A DNA stretch of 64,000 nucleotides, taken from Diplodia intermedia (lineage: Eukaryota > Ascomycota > Dothideomycetes > Botryosphaeriales > Botryosphaeriaceae). The stretch lies in the NCBI GenBank assembly GCA_021495925.1, contig JAKEKT010000032.1, forward strand, positions 1 to 64,000, given 5' to 3'. Shown here one piece after another: positions 22,586 through 34,826 of the stretch. The notes under the pieces were generated by a model that had not been told where the DNA came from, ran no database searches, and saw only the letters and a program-made list of their open reading frames with translations. Position 1 is the first letter of the stretch. Every line of letters begins with the position of its first letter. The translations under genes were made by a program, and so were the position numbers.

Positions 22586-23536
22586 TCGGCTTGTCGGCTG
22601 CTGGGACAGCGTGTGATGTCGTTTCTGCGTGGCATGCTGTGCGTTTTCTGCCCTTTGGGTTTGCCTTGAGGACCGAGTCGTGGGCTGGGAACGGACCGAC
22701 CCAGGCTGCAGATACGGACTTCGGAGTTACTAAAGAGGCCAATTACATCCCTCCACCCTGGCGCCGATCGTCCATTCTTGTCATGCCTTGCAGCGCGATC
22801 TCGACCTGCTTCTATTTCGCCTCGCAATCGAGGAAAACATGCATCCCGCGTCATGGCTGATGCGACATACGAGTCAACAATTGCATGATCGTGAAAGACG
22901 CCAGGGACGATCCTGTGGCCTGAGCTCCGTCGCGGAATATCCGAGGCAGGACCTTGTTTTCGAATCCTGCTTGTGTGCCCTCCCGTCGGCGGATGGTTGC
23001 TGCTGAGGACAGCGTCATTGCATATCCAGGTTTTTGTCCGCAAGTTGGATACGTATGTGCTGCAACCTTGATGGATTGACCCGCGAAGAGGCTACCCAGC
23101 TGGCAGAGACTATTTCCAGCAGAGACGGGACTAAGCCCGATTGGGTCTTACTATTCTGGGTGATCTACTATGTGCGGCTCCATCTTCAACAGTATGCTAC
23201 ACTCGAAACGCAACTTTGACAAGCGGAGTCGTGTATTCCTGATGGGGCCACATCTGCGTGTCTTCCCATTTGAATCCCGCAGTAGCAAGTCACTGCTCAG
23301 TTGCATCACGAGACATCACTTGCGACAATAACTTCATTACCCAAACAGATGCATTGAAAACACACATAGCTACCTCCAGAACGCCGAGCCTAAAGCGCCG
23401 AGCCTACCTGAAACGCCGAGCCGTCTAGGAAACATTCGTCTATCATGATCTCTCTCGCTCGTAAAGACATATAGCCATTAACTCCAAAACACCTCGCCTC
23501 AAACGCCAAGCCTTCCACCCAGAAAACATTCATTCA
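22586..23536. promoter_or_regulatory. Intergenic with oxidoreductase promoter
   Basis: 951 bp. TCGGAGTTAC at 22721-22730 is upstream of the oxidoreductase and identical to the element at 51476-51485. The stretch 23350-23530 has short repeats of GCCGAGCCT/GCCAAGCCT beyond the PKS stop. No gene is supported. Confidence 0.5.
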
Positions 23537-26500
23537 TCACGAGCTCTCCTTCGCTTCAACCTTGCGAACAATCTTCTCGCACAACGCCAACAAACTCTTC
23601 GCGTTGGTGATATCGAGCGTGGTCAAGTCGGCCGAGAGCTCCCTGCGGATCCAGTTGCGCAGCTCGACGGCGACGAGCGAGTCGAGGCCGTAGCTGCTGA
23701 GGGCCTTGGCGGGCTCGACGGGCACGGGCAGGCGCAGGACCTTCTGGAACTGCTTGTTGACGATGTCGACGGCGGCAGCCAGGGCGGCGGCGGGGTCGGA
23801 GCCGCTGCGGGCGAGCAGCAGGAACGTTGCCATCTCCTTGTCCTTGCCGTTTGCGGCGCCGGCGTCCTGGCCGGCGCCGCCGATGCGCAGGGTGCAGAAG
23901 CGGCCGTCGGCGAGCAGGGCGGACTCGGCGCCCAGCGGGACGGCGAGGCCGGTGATGAGCTGGCAGTCGCTGGCGGGGTAGTCGGGGCGGACCTGCTGCA
24001 GGATGGACTGCTCGACGATGCGCAGGAAGAGGCTCTCGTTGATGGGGAACCAGGTGTGCGCGTCGAAGTTCTGCAGCAGCTCCGTGTTGCGGCTGATGTA
24101 GCCGACCTCCTCGACCGCGCCGAGGTCGATCGAGTTGGCGCGCAGCCCGAGACCGCGGCGGTACGCGGCGAAGGCGTCCAGGAACGCGTTGGCGGCGGCG
24201 TAGTTGGCCTGGCCGCGCTGGCCGACGACGCCCGAGATGCTGGACAGCATGGAGAAGAAGTCGAGCTCCTGCCCCGCCTCGAGCGCGACGTTGTGCAGGT
24301 TCCACGTGCCCTTGACCTTGCAGTCGACGGCCTGGTGGTACTCGTCGATGGTCATGGAGGTGAAGATCTTGTCCTGGCTTGGTGTCAGCACCGCTTCCTG
24401 CTCTGGGGAGATGGCGTAGACTTACGCGAAGAACCATGGCGCCCTGGATGACGCCCGCAATCTTCGGTGTGGCTTCTGCGAAGACCCGGCGGACGTCTTC
24501 GAGCTTGGACACGTCGCCGACCATGAGCTGAACCTGGCACCCTTCGGACTCGATGTGGGCGATGGCTGCTTGGGACGCGGCGTCGGCGTAGCCGCTGCGG
24601 GCGAGGATGACCAGGTGCTTGGCGCCTCTGCGGGCAAGCTGCACGGCAAGACTTCCGCACAGCCCCTTGAGGCCGCCCACGAGGAGGTACGACGCGTCGC
24701 CGCGCAGCTGCAGCACGCGGGGCTTCGGGCGCATCTGGGATTCTGTCAGCAGCTGAGAGCACGGAGAGACCGGGTCCGCTCACCTTGACCGTGACATCGG
24801 GGCTCGAGTTGTTGGAGATCACGAGCTTGCCGACATGCTTGCCGCCTCTCATGTAGTGCAGTGCGGCGGGGATGTCCTCGAACGGGAAGACGCTCATGGG
24901 GGTGATGGGCTTGACGATGCGCTCTTCCACGAGCGGCATCAGCTTGTTGAACAGTCTGTCTCTCTTGTCAGTGCATGCTCGGGCTGGTCGGGATCATGAT
25001 TCTTACCGGTCGACAAAGTCCGCAGGGACGCGGCGATGGCCCATGTCAAAGGCGTGGTACGACACGTTCCTGGCGAACGGCTCCATCGGCAGATAGTTGC
25101 GGTCGACGATGTCCTTCTTGCCCAGCTCGACGAACGTTCCGCCTTCGCGGATGCAGCGCCACGACTCTTCCAGCAGCTCCCCGGTGAGAGTGTTGATGAC
25201 GACGTCGACGCCTTCGTCGTTGGTCGCCTCCATGAGCTCGGCCGCAAAGCGGGTCGTCCGGGAGTGGAAGATGTGGGAGTCGGGGATGCCGTACTCGTCC
25301 CGCAAGAACTTGCGCTTCTCGTCGTTGCCGACCGTCACGAACAGCTCGGCGCCAATGTGCTGGCAGAGCTGGATGCACGCGATGCCGACACCGCCGGCGG
25401 CCGAGTGGACGAGCACCCGCTGGCCGGGCTGGACGTCGGCGAGGTCGAACAGGGAGTACACCGAGACGAGGTACACACTTGGGATGGACGCAGCCTCTTC
25501 GAAAGTCATCCAGTCCGGCATGCTGTGCAGGCGGCCCGCCTCGGTGATGACGCGGTTGCCGAACGTGCGCTTGCAGAAGGCGATGACGCGGTCGCCGGGC
25601 TTGTAGGACGGCGAGGACGAGCGGCGGACCACGCCGGCGCCCTCGTGGCCGAGCACCCACTCGTTCTCGGGCACGGTGCCCATGATGATGGCCAGGTCCT
25701 TGAAGTTGACGCCGGCGGCGTGGATCTCGACCTCGACGTACCCTTCCGGCACCTCCTCCTCTTTCTCGGTCACCTCGTAGTAGGACAGCGCATCGAGGGC
25801 TCCGACGCGTTCTGCCCTGAGTCTCACGGTGCCGGGGTGGCCATGCAGACTCACGTCTTGGAGCTCGCGGCCGTGGGATTCCTCGTTGACGACGTCGTTG
25901 ACCACGTCGTTCGGGAAGATTCTGCTGACGTAGACGAAGCCATCACGCACTGCATACTCAAAGTCAGGGGGGGCTCCAGTCATTGGCTTTTCCTGCTGCA
26001 GCTTGAACAAGCTCGGCTGAAGCGTGTTGAAGACGCGCGGGCCAGTGGTGCCCGGTTCAAGGTCGAGCGTCGCAAAGTTGACGCTGGGATCCTCGCCTCT
26101 CACAGACCTTGCCAGACCATGGATCATGGCATTCGTGGGCCTGGTGACATCCATCTGGGAGCCCTCGGTCACCCAAAGGATGGGCGACCCCGAGTCCAGG
26201 AGTGTCTTCAGCGCCCCCCACTGCTCGCCGTCGATGTCGGCCAGAAGTGGAGTCTCGAGCTCGTCAACGACGATGACCGGGCCGCTGATCTGGGATGTCG
26301 CAGTAATAGGGAAGTCGGTCGCTGTCCAGCCCAGCCTTTCGAGCTCTTGCGTCATCTGATCATGTATCTGGCTTCTCGGGCGGAAGCGGACCATGTTGAT
26401 ATTCCGGTCCAGGCGCCACTTCAACGGGGCTGTGGCAATCAGATAAGCGTTGGTCTCGGGAAGCGGGTGGGAAGGTCCGAAGCCAAAGGTTTGGAGGAGT

Positions 26501-29500
26501 TCCTTTGTTTGCGTCTGGTCGGTGATGTCCCGCTCGATGAGGTAGATGTATCCGTCGGCGTGGAGGAGCGAAAGCGTGTACTCAATAAGCTCCTTCGTCG
26601 CGACGCCCTGTTTAACGCATTAGCTGATTACCGTCCGAGCACTCTTATTCGAGCCCGACTTGCCGTCTGTAAGATTGCCAGATCAGCGCCTAGCTTCACC
26701 GGTTTGGCCGTATCAAAAAGCTGGAAGTCAGTCGACGGGATGCTCGAATACTTATCCTGGACCGTCACCAGGGCCTTTGCGTCGCTCGAGAAGTAGGTGA
26801 ACTTGCTGGCGGTGCTCCGGCCGCCGCTACCGGCATCGATCCACAGGCTGGACTCGTTTCCAGACAGCAGGTTGATTTCGGCGATGTTCAGATTGGGCAT
26901 CTTGAACGCGACGTGATCCATGAACTCGGAAGTGGTGAACTTTTGGAACATGGGGTCGTTGTGGTTGAGGTAGGTGAGGTCCGGCTTCCATTCGAGCCGT
27001 GCGAACTTGTGCCCTTCTTCCGTGTTGGAATTGTTGTCCAACTTGTGGAAACGCAGGCCCTTGAGTTGGAACAGCATTTCACCCGTGGTCGGGTGGTACA
27101 CTCTGGCGTCGGCCATGTAGTTCTTGTTGTCATCCAGGCGGCCCAGACCAGTGTACTTGGACGATGCCAGAGAGATGCCCGTCTCGGGGGACGATGTCTT
27201 TGGCGGACAGACGAGAATCTCGTCGATGATGGCGGGAATCAAGGCGGTGTCTACAGCACTCCTGTTGCCTTGCCATACGGCTGGCACGACGGTCTGCAGA
27301 CATCCGTCGATGCTCGCAGGATGCATCGGATAGCTCGACTGGGTCCACGCGCTGGGTGGGGTGGTGAGGTCCACAATGGACCGGTTTCGGCGTTGTCCAG
27401 AGATGGACTCGACCTCCAGATGCTTCTGGAATGAGGGCCCAAATTGGAAGCCGGCAAAGTCCAGCGCCTTGTACCACAGCTGGCCAGGTGCGACGTGCTT
27501 CAGCGGTTGCAAATCCTCCGTGGATGCGTCTTTTGGGGGGTTCAATCAGTCTTGTCTCTGTCTCATGCTAAAGGGGTGGGGGGACTCACTCTTGGTCCTG
27601 TTTTCCTCTACCCGGACCAAGCCACGGCAGTGCTCAACCCAGGTAGTGCCCGAGAGAGATGAGACCTTGTACTCGTACCAAGGGTCGTTCTTCCCAGGGC
27701 GCCTCGCCAGGCTGAGAAGCAGCTTCGTTGGCTTGGTCTCGTCAAGGACAAGCGCTTTGGGGAACGTGCTGTCCCGCACCCTGTAACAAGGGTTCGTTGG
27801 CGCCGGGACATCATCGATCTCGGCAAGAGCGAGCGAGACTTGGTGGACGCCCTCGATGGCCATGGCCATGAAGCCGGCCGCGGGGAAGAGGATCTCTCCA
27901 CCGATCTGTGATTACGTCAGTTGTTGTGTGCGCAGACGAGTGCGATTCCTACTCACCGTGTGGTCCTTCAACCAGGGCAGATCTGCAAGCGAAAGGGACT
28001 TTTTCCAGGACGGCGAATGCCATGATGTACCCAGAATCTTCGTTCCCACGAGATCGTGGTGTGGGAACATGCGGTAGCGCCAGTCCTTGCTGGATTCGTT
28101 CTCGTACCAGTACTTGATGGAATGGTTCCACGAGTAGTTGGGCAGGTCGATGATGATGGATGGCTTGGTCGACGTGAGACGGTTAACGGCCATGAGGTCG
28201 ACATTGGCACCGGCGACGAAGAGGCGGCCAGCAGCGTCAAAGAGGGAATCGATGGCGTCCGCTCCACGGCTGAGCGCTCCGCAGTACTCGACATTGGCTC
28301 CGCCGGGCACGGCGCTCTTGATCTGCGACACAGGTCCAGCCAATGCTTTACTCGGTCCGATCTCAATGAGGAAGTCGGCTGCCCCATCTCCGGTAATCAT
28401 CTGCTCGAGGGCCTTGTCGAAGAGCACGGGAGAGACCATGTTGGCTTTCCAGTACCCTACACTGGCCGCCTGGTCCATCTCGTAGCCAAGAACCGACGAG
28501 AACATCTTCGGCCCGGCTTCGGGGATGGGGTTGCACTCGAAGTCGCGCTCGAGCATATCCTCATACACCTTGCCGATGCCGTCCATGTATCTCGAGTGGT
28601 ATGCAAGGTTGACTTGCAGCATCCGAGCAAAGTGGCCGTCCTGAACCAACAGATCCTTTACTTGGTTGAGCGCCGGAACGGCTCCCGAGATGGTGACGCT
28701 GTTAGGGCTGTTGAAGCACGCAATCTGCGCCTGGTCCTCAAAGCCTGCGAGGTATCCGGCGACGTCGTTCGGTCCCAGGCCCACAGCAAGCATGCTGACA
28801 TCGGACTCGGTGCCTTGGCTCTCGGCTTGGACGGCGGCCTGGCCCCTGTAGAAGGCGGCCTTGATGGCGTTCTCCTCGGTCAGGTAGCCGGCGGTGCAGG
28901 CGGCGGCAATCTCTCCAGACGAATGGCCGACCACGGCCTGCGGGTTGACGCCGAAGCTCCTGAGGACGTCGACCAGAGCCAACTGCAGGGCGGTGACGAG
29001 GGGCTGGGAGAACTCGGGCTGCCGCAGAACCTGCGGGTTGCGGGCCTCCACGAGCTCGGCTGGGATCGTTAGCAAATGGGATGCGCGCTCGGAAGTAGCA
29101 GAGGTGACCAACTGAGCAAAGACCACTTGGGCGGGTTCGGCACCGTCCGCAGAGCCTTGTCGAGGCGCTGGATCATCAGCTTGGCACGCGGGAACTGGTC
29201 TACCAGAGCCTTGCCCATCTGCGACCACTGCGCACCCTGGCCGGTGAAGACGAATCCTATGCGCGGCGCTTCGGCCCATCGCTTCCCGACCGTCAAGGTG
29301 CTGTCATCGATGCTGGACGGTGACCTCGAGAGCAGGAATCCTCGGTTGAAATGCCTCGTCCTCCGCTCCGAGAGGGTGTAGGCGAGGTCGTCCAGCTTCA
29401 CGCTCACCTCGGGATTCATCAGGTGCTTGGACAGGGCAGAGGCGTTGCTGCGGAGCGACGACTCATCGTTGGCAGAGAAGACCAGGAGGCGGGGCGGGTG

Positions 29501-31236
29501 GTTGGCAGCCTGCTTCTCTTCACTGCCGAAGAAATCGTCGAGTTGGCCCGCTGTCTGGTACGAAGAGACCTGCGGCAGAGCCGACCATTTCCGCGCCTCA
29601 TCGAGAACAACGTGGGCGTTGGAGCCGCCGTAGCCGAACGAGTTGACACTCGCGCGCTTGAACAGCTTCTTGGGCCAGGGGAGTGCAGTCCGCGAGGCGC
29701 GGACTTGCAGCTTGTCGAAGTTGACTTTTGGTGAAGGTCAGCGAGGGGGCAGGGAGAGCAATTGGCAAGAGGGGTGTTGACTGACTGGCGGGGTTGGGAT
29801 CGACGAAGGTCGGGTTCCCCGGAATGGTGTCGTGCTCTAGCGCGAGGATCGCCTTGATCAAGCCGGACAAGCCGGCGGCGGGCTCGGAGTGTCCGACGTT
29901 GCTTTTGATCTGCCTCCCGTCAGCATTATTGATGCCTTGTTTTCTGCTGCCGTCGAAGCCATACCGAGCCGATGATCAGGGGCTCACTGCGCCCATTCGC
30001 GAAGACCGAGGACACGCCCGACACCTCGGTGGGGTCTCCAGCCTGAGTGCCTGTGCCATGGCACTCGACGTACGCAGTCTCACTCAGGTCGGAGATGCCG
30101 GCGTTGGCGTAGGCAGCCCGCACCGCTGCCGCCTGCGCCTCGGAGCTGGGACTGGCGATTCCGGGCGTGTAGCCGTCGCTGTTGGTTGCGGTGCCGCGGA
30201 TCACGGCGCGGATCGGATCCCCGTCCCGGATTGCGTCGTCCAACCGCTTCAGCATCACCGCATTCACGGCTTCGCCCTTGATGTAGCCGTCGGCTTTGAC
30301 GTCAAAGGTGTGGCATTTACCGCTTATCGATGCCGCCGCCTTCATCGCTCCACCTACATCACGTCAGCGCTAGTTCGGGAAGGCCGCCATGGTATTCTTA
30401 CGGTCCATGCAATGCTCGGGGTTCAGGTAGAGGTTTGCCGCCGCAATAATGGCGCCGTCGACCTCTCTCGACTGCAGGTACCTGCATGCCACGTCTAGCG
30501 ACACCAGACCGCCCGAGCAGGCTGTATCGATCGTCATGCTGGGCCCCTGTCTGTCTGTCAGCGGTCGCGGTCGGTTCGCCTGGCGCAGGCCGAGATGATA
30601 CCTTGATGTTGAGGAAATGGCTGATGCGGTTACTCAGCATTGCCTTTCCAATGCCGACGGTGACACTGGGCGCTCTGTCTTCCGGGTCTCGCGACTGCAT
30701 CGTCTCGTAATCTGATGGCAATCAATGTCCATTCACGCAGCGCTTCTTCCCAGGTTGCAGAACGTACCACCCGCGTATGATCCCACCAAGCAAGCCACGG
30801 CCGCGCCGGACAACGATTCCAGGGAAATGCCGGCGTTCTCGAGACACTCGTAGACGACCTCGAGCAGCTGCCGCTGCTGCGGGTCCATGGCAATGGCTTC
30901 TGTCGAGGAGATGGAGAAGAAGGCGGCGTCGAAGTTCTCCGGGTCCACGTTCTCGAGGAACATACCACCCGGCGAGCCCATGGTGCACGGCTTCCCGGAG
31001 CCATCGTAATGGGTCTTGAGGCTGAAGCGCGACGCCGGCGGCTCGTTCTTTGCGATGCCTCCCCTCTCGAGGAACTTCCACAGCGCGTGCGGCGAACTAC
31101 TCTCGCCTGGCAGACGGCATCCCATTCCGACCACCGCTATGGGGTCGTGCTGCGGAGGCTTCTTGGCCTTTGCCGCGTCATCCTTGCCTCTCGTTGCGCG
31201 CAGAGGCTTCTCGGCCTTGCTATCGTTGATGGTCAT
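23537..31236 (-). CDS. Highly reducing PKS: KS-AT-DH-(degenerate MT)-ER-KR-ACP
   Basis: Thirteen exons (30768-31236, 30602-30711, 30402-30546, 29965-30353, 29786-29909, 29113-29724, 27957-29059, 27590-27905, 26664-27529, 25007-26607, 24784-24955, 24426-24734, 23537-24373) give 2350 residues. KS Cys203 lies in TIDTACSGG, and AT Ser663 in GHSSGE. The DH dyad is His983 (LKDHTIGG) and Asp1164 (HPASIDG). ER has HSAAGGVG near 1778. KR has GGLKGLCG and Tyr2130 (GQANYAAAN), and the ACP serine is Ser2304 (GLDSL). Between DH and the structural KR (about 1263-1400) only a shrunken MT-like remnant remains, with no EIGAGTGG SAM motif, so methylation by this enzyme is unlikely. Intron 26608-26663 is GC-AG. 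There is no release domain; it would need a hydrolase or acyltransferase in trans. Confidence 0.92.
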
Positions 31237-31795
31237 GGTCGAGGAGGGTGCGTGGGTGGTGAAAAATGAATAAGGAAGTGGATGTTGGGCGTGGCATGGT
31301 CGTCGAGGATCTGTGTTATATACACCATGGTCGTTTTGGTCTCTCGCTGGTGTTTCATATCAAGGACTTTGAGAGAGACCGAGAAGTCGACTGAATCGAG
31401 ATTGTAGTGAGACAGCATGGTAATCCAACTCCGCGTCGAGGCGATGTCGGCAGTGGTGGAGGACGATAGCGGCATGTCCGGACCGCTGACGCCGGTGATT
31501 GGCTGTCTCCAATCGCGCAGGCCTTGTGCTGAATCATGTCCGGTTGGCACGTCGCGAAAGGTCCGAGTTGCTGCTGATCGGCGATCGAATGGAGTATTTC
31601 ACGTTCCGACCTAGATGCTATTCCTTGCACGCGGAGTATATGAAGCCCGCAATAGATGTCCGCAACTACTGCTGTGCTGTGCTTGGTGCCGCAACGGGCC
31701 ACCCCCTTTGATACGATTAGCTAAGGCGTAATTCTATAAAACGGTGCCCGCGCGTCTTCTGGGCCGGGGAACGATCGGAAGCAGCTACTGTCGAC
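31237..31795. promoter_or_regulatory. Shared promoter of HR-PKS and alpha/beta hydrolase
   Basis: 559 bp between divergent start codons. CGGAGTATA at 31632-31640 and an ACTCCGCG element at about 31428 are half-sites of the motif seen at other cluster promoters. Confidence 0.55.
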
Positions 31796-32798
31796 ATGGT
31801 GCATCGTGAGAATATCGAGTTCAGGACGGTGGACGGGCTGGTGTTGCGGGGCTGGCTCTACCCGACGCCTACCCGGAGCCCCGCCGTTGTCATCACCCCA
31901 GGCGTAAGGTTGGCCGCATGCTCCCATCAGCGGTTGTGGACTGACATGGCACTGGCAGTTCAACTGCGTCAAAGAGATGTTCGTGCCCGACGTGGCGGAA
32001 GCGTTCCAAAAGGCCGGAATAAACGCCCTGGTCTACGACCCGCGCACCCTCGGCGACAGCGACGGACTGCCACGCAATAACATCGACCCGCTGGACCAAG
32101 TCTCCGACTACTCGGATGCGCTTTCGTTTCTCTGCTCGCAGCCGTCCGTTGACGCGGACCGGCTCGCGTTCTGGGGCATGTCGGTCTCGGCCACGGTTGC
32201 CTTGTGCGCAGCGGCGCTGGACAAACGTCCCAAGGTCTGCGTGGCGCTGTGCCCCATGCTCAACTTCGAGCCTCCCCCGGACAGGCTCCCGGCCGTTCTG
32301 GCAAAGAGCATGCAGGACCGGAGGTCCCAGACCATCGGAGGCAACGAGCCTACGTACATTCCGCTGCTCAACGCTGAAGGCCGCAACCCCGCAGGCCTGG
32401 GGTTCGAGACTGGCCCCGAGGAGCTCGCTTTCATGACGAGCGCCAAAGAGCACGGTGCGCCGAACTACGAGAACAGAACTACGCTGCAGGTAAGGCGCTT
32501 CTGGTGGGCCTCCGAGGGTGCGATCTGACTGTCGCAGACATACTACAACCTTCTCAGGTGGCAGCCGCACCGTATCACCAAGTACCTGAGCGGGACGGCC
32601 ACGTTGATGATCGTCCCTGAACTTGACAAGATTTCCCCTCCCGAGGAGCAAAACGCCCTTTTCGACACCTTCCCGGAGCCAAAGGTCAGCCATGTAGCCG
32701 CGGGCAAGGGGCACCTGAACGTCCTCAGCGGAGAAGAATTTGAGCCGTTGATGGCGATGCAAGTGGAGTGGCTGCGGAAGCATTTGGACGGCGCGTAG
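31796..32798 (+). CDS. Alpha/beta hydrolase, polyketide-transferase type
   Basis: Three exons (31796-31903, 31959-32489, 32538-32798) give 299 residues. The start (ENIEFRTVDGLVLRGWLYP), the VVITPGFNCVKEMFVPD segment and ALVYDPRTLGDSDG are hallmarks of the fungal hydrolase family that includes the fumagillin polyketide transferase Fma-AT. The nucleophile elbow is GMSVSA, and the likely late acid and His are Asp in ELDKISPP and His in KGHLNVL. In Fma-AT the enzyme takes the chain directly from an HR-PKS and places it on an acceptor alcohol. Divergence from the HR-PKS across a 559-bp promoter fits a role as its off-loading partner; this is inference. No signal peptide. Confidence 0.83.
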
Positions 32799-33013
32799 AC
32801 GGTTCGGAAAGGTGTCGTTAAATCATTGAAACTGTCTGCAAAAAATCACATCAGGGACTGCCTGCTGCATTGTCAAATAAGACATCAAACAACCCCCAGT
32901 CGCGTCCACCTCAAAAAGTTGAATTTTTCGCAGACTCCCATGCCACCGCTGCGGCTCGCCTGTTCACCTGTGAAACCACGCAGCAGAAGCGCAATCCTCC
33001 TCCGGCGCGCCGC

Positions 33014-34651
33014 TCAGTCAATCACAATCTGGATGCCCTTGGAGCCCTTCCTCGCCTTGGGGGCAAACATGTCCCTCGACATCTTCACGTCGCGCTCCTC
33101 GATGGTATCGTACAGCCTGGCCGACTTGGCGAGGGGGCTGCGGAAGAAGTTGGCGAGGGCGACGTAGACCTCGGCGTAGCCGAGCTGCATGCCGGTGCAG
33201 CTGCGGGTGCCCCTGCCGAAGCTGACCATGTAGCGGGTGAGCAGCTTGCCGTCGGGGGCGCGGGGCGCGCCGAGCCAGCGCTCAGGGACAAACTTGTACG
33301 AGTCGGGGAAGATGCTCTCGTCGTGCGCGATGGCGTAGTTGTCCATGCTGACGAAGGTGCCGGGCGGGATCGTCCAGTCGCCGTACTGCAGCGCGCCGCC
33401 CGGCCACGCGCGCGGCATGCGCGAGCTCGGCCCGTACGACAGCCGCAGCCCCTCCTCGATGCACGCCGCCAGGTACTCGAACTGCTCCAGCTCGATCCAG
33501 CCCGGCATCCGCGACGCGTCCGGGATGCGTGTGTGCAGCTCGCGCGTCAGCGTGTCGAGGATGCGCGGGTTGGACAGGATGTGGAAGGCCGTGAGGCTGA
33601 TGGTGCGCCCCGTCGACTCGCCGCCCGCGCCCAGGATGCTGACGCCTTCGTCGAGCAGCCGGCTCAGGCTCTTCTCGAGCGGCGGCAGGTCCGAGCGGAG
33701 GAGCGAGGGGAAGACGCCGTCGCCGGTTTTCTCGCCGCGCTGCTCGGCCGCCATGACGGCTTGGATGTTGGACTTCAGGTCCTGCAGGTGTGTCAGCATC
33801 GACGGGTTGGGCGCCCGGGGCGCGGGTTACTTACGGCTGTGAAGGCCACGATGGACGCAACTTGCGGGCTCAGCACCTTGACGAGTCCTACAGGGAGTTT
33901 CTGGGTGATCCTTGCGAAGTAGGGAATGTAGGTGAGCAGGTGAACAGCCTCAGACATGTCCCCGAAGCATCTATTGAGCTCCGAGTGGAAGTCTGGGTTG
34001 TCGAGGAAGTCCGACGGGCGGTCAAAAGCAAAGCCAACGATGACATCGGAAGCCAAGCAGCCCCACATCTTGGTCATGTTGAGCACTCTGCCGGTGCCTT
34101 TGTACTCACTCTCCAGCCTTGCGAGAATCTTGTCCAAGAGCATTTGCAACTGCGGGCCGTACTCGGCAACCTTTCGTTTCGAAAATGAAGGATTAAGCGC
34201 TCCCCGGCGCATGCGGTGGAAAGCGTGCTCGGGCGAAGAGTTGGCAGAAGATGGGTTAGAGAAGCGGTCTCGGAGGTAATACGGCTTGTCAACCGGGCGC
34301 GATGGCGAGTAGAAGTATTCGTGGTATGACGAGTCCTGGATGTGAATCTCGTCGGGGTTGATGCGGAGGATGGGCCCTGTGTGCCTCGAGCGTTAGCCAT
34401 CGAGTCATGAAAAAACATCGAAACTGATGAGATGCACCATATTTCTCGTGCCATTTCTGATACTCCCAGACAAACTGGCCGCCTTCCCCGTGGAACATGT
34501 TGTAGTAGATTTCCACGAGGTGCGTCGCGGCCGTGAGCTTGGGGCCGGGAAACCTCGCAAGAGGATGGAAATACAGCCGGTAGACAACGAGGCCCACGAC
34601 GTAAGCAACGAACACGATGCCAAAGAGGCCGAGTACCCGGAGAGACTCCAT
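33014..34651 (-). CDS. Cytochrome P450 monooxygenase
   Basis: Three exons (34438-34651, 33835-34376, 33014-33781) give 507 residues. An N-terminal membrane anchor (about residues 5-27) is followed by the FHPLARFPGPKL proline-rich hinge. The I-helix region is GAGGESTGRT, with Glu-Ser-Thr at the oxygen-binding site; the K-helix ExxR is EGLR; the PERW motif follows; and the heme loop FGRGTRSCTG has the Cys447 ligand. The overall layout resembles the trichodiene-oxygenase-like group of fungal P450s. It would work at the ER membrane with NADPH-P450 reductase. Its place between two hydrolases of the cluster suggests oxidation of the polyketide side chain or core. Substrate unknown. Confidence 0.9.
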
Positions 34652-34826
34652 TGTTGTCCGAGTGTGCGAAGCGATGGGGAGAGCGAGGCGAGGGTGAAGG
34701 CGTCGAGGAGATATTTATCGTGCCGTCGGACTTCGGGACTTTGCAGCGAAAGGAGGCTGGTTGGTCGTATCGAACGGTAAATTAATAATCTGTCTCTTAT
34801 TTAAGCTCTCCCACTCGCCGTCCACC

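Noticed and set aside
25036..26796. 586-codon plus-strand open frame
   Set aside because: Antisense to the ER region of the HR-PKS.
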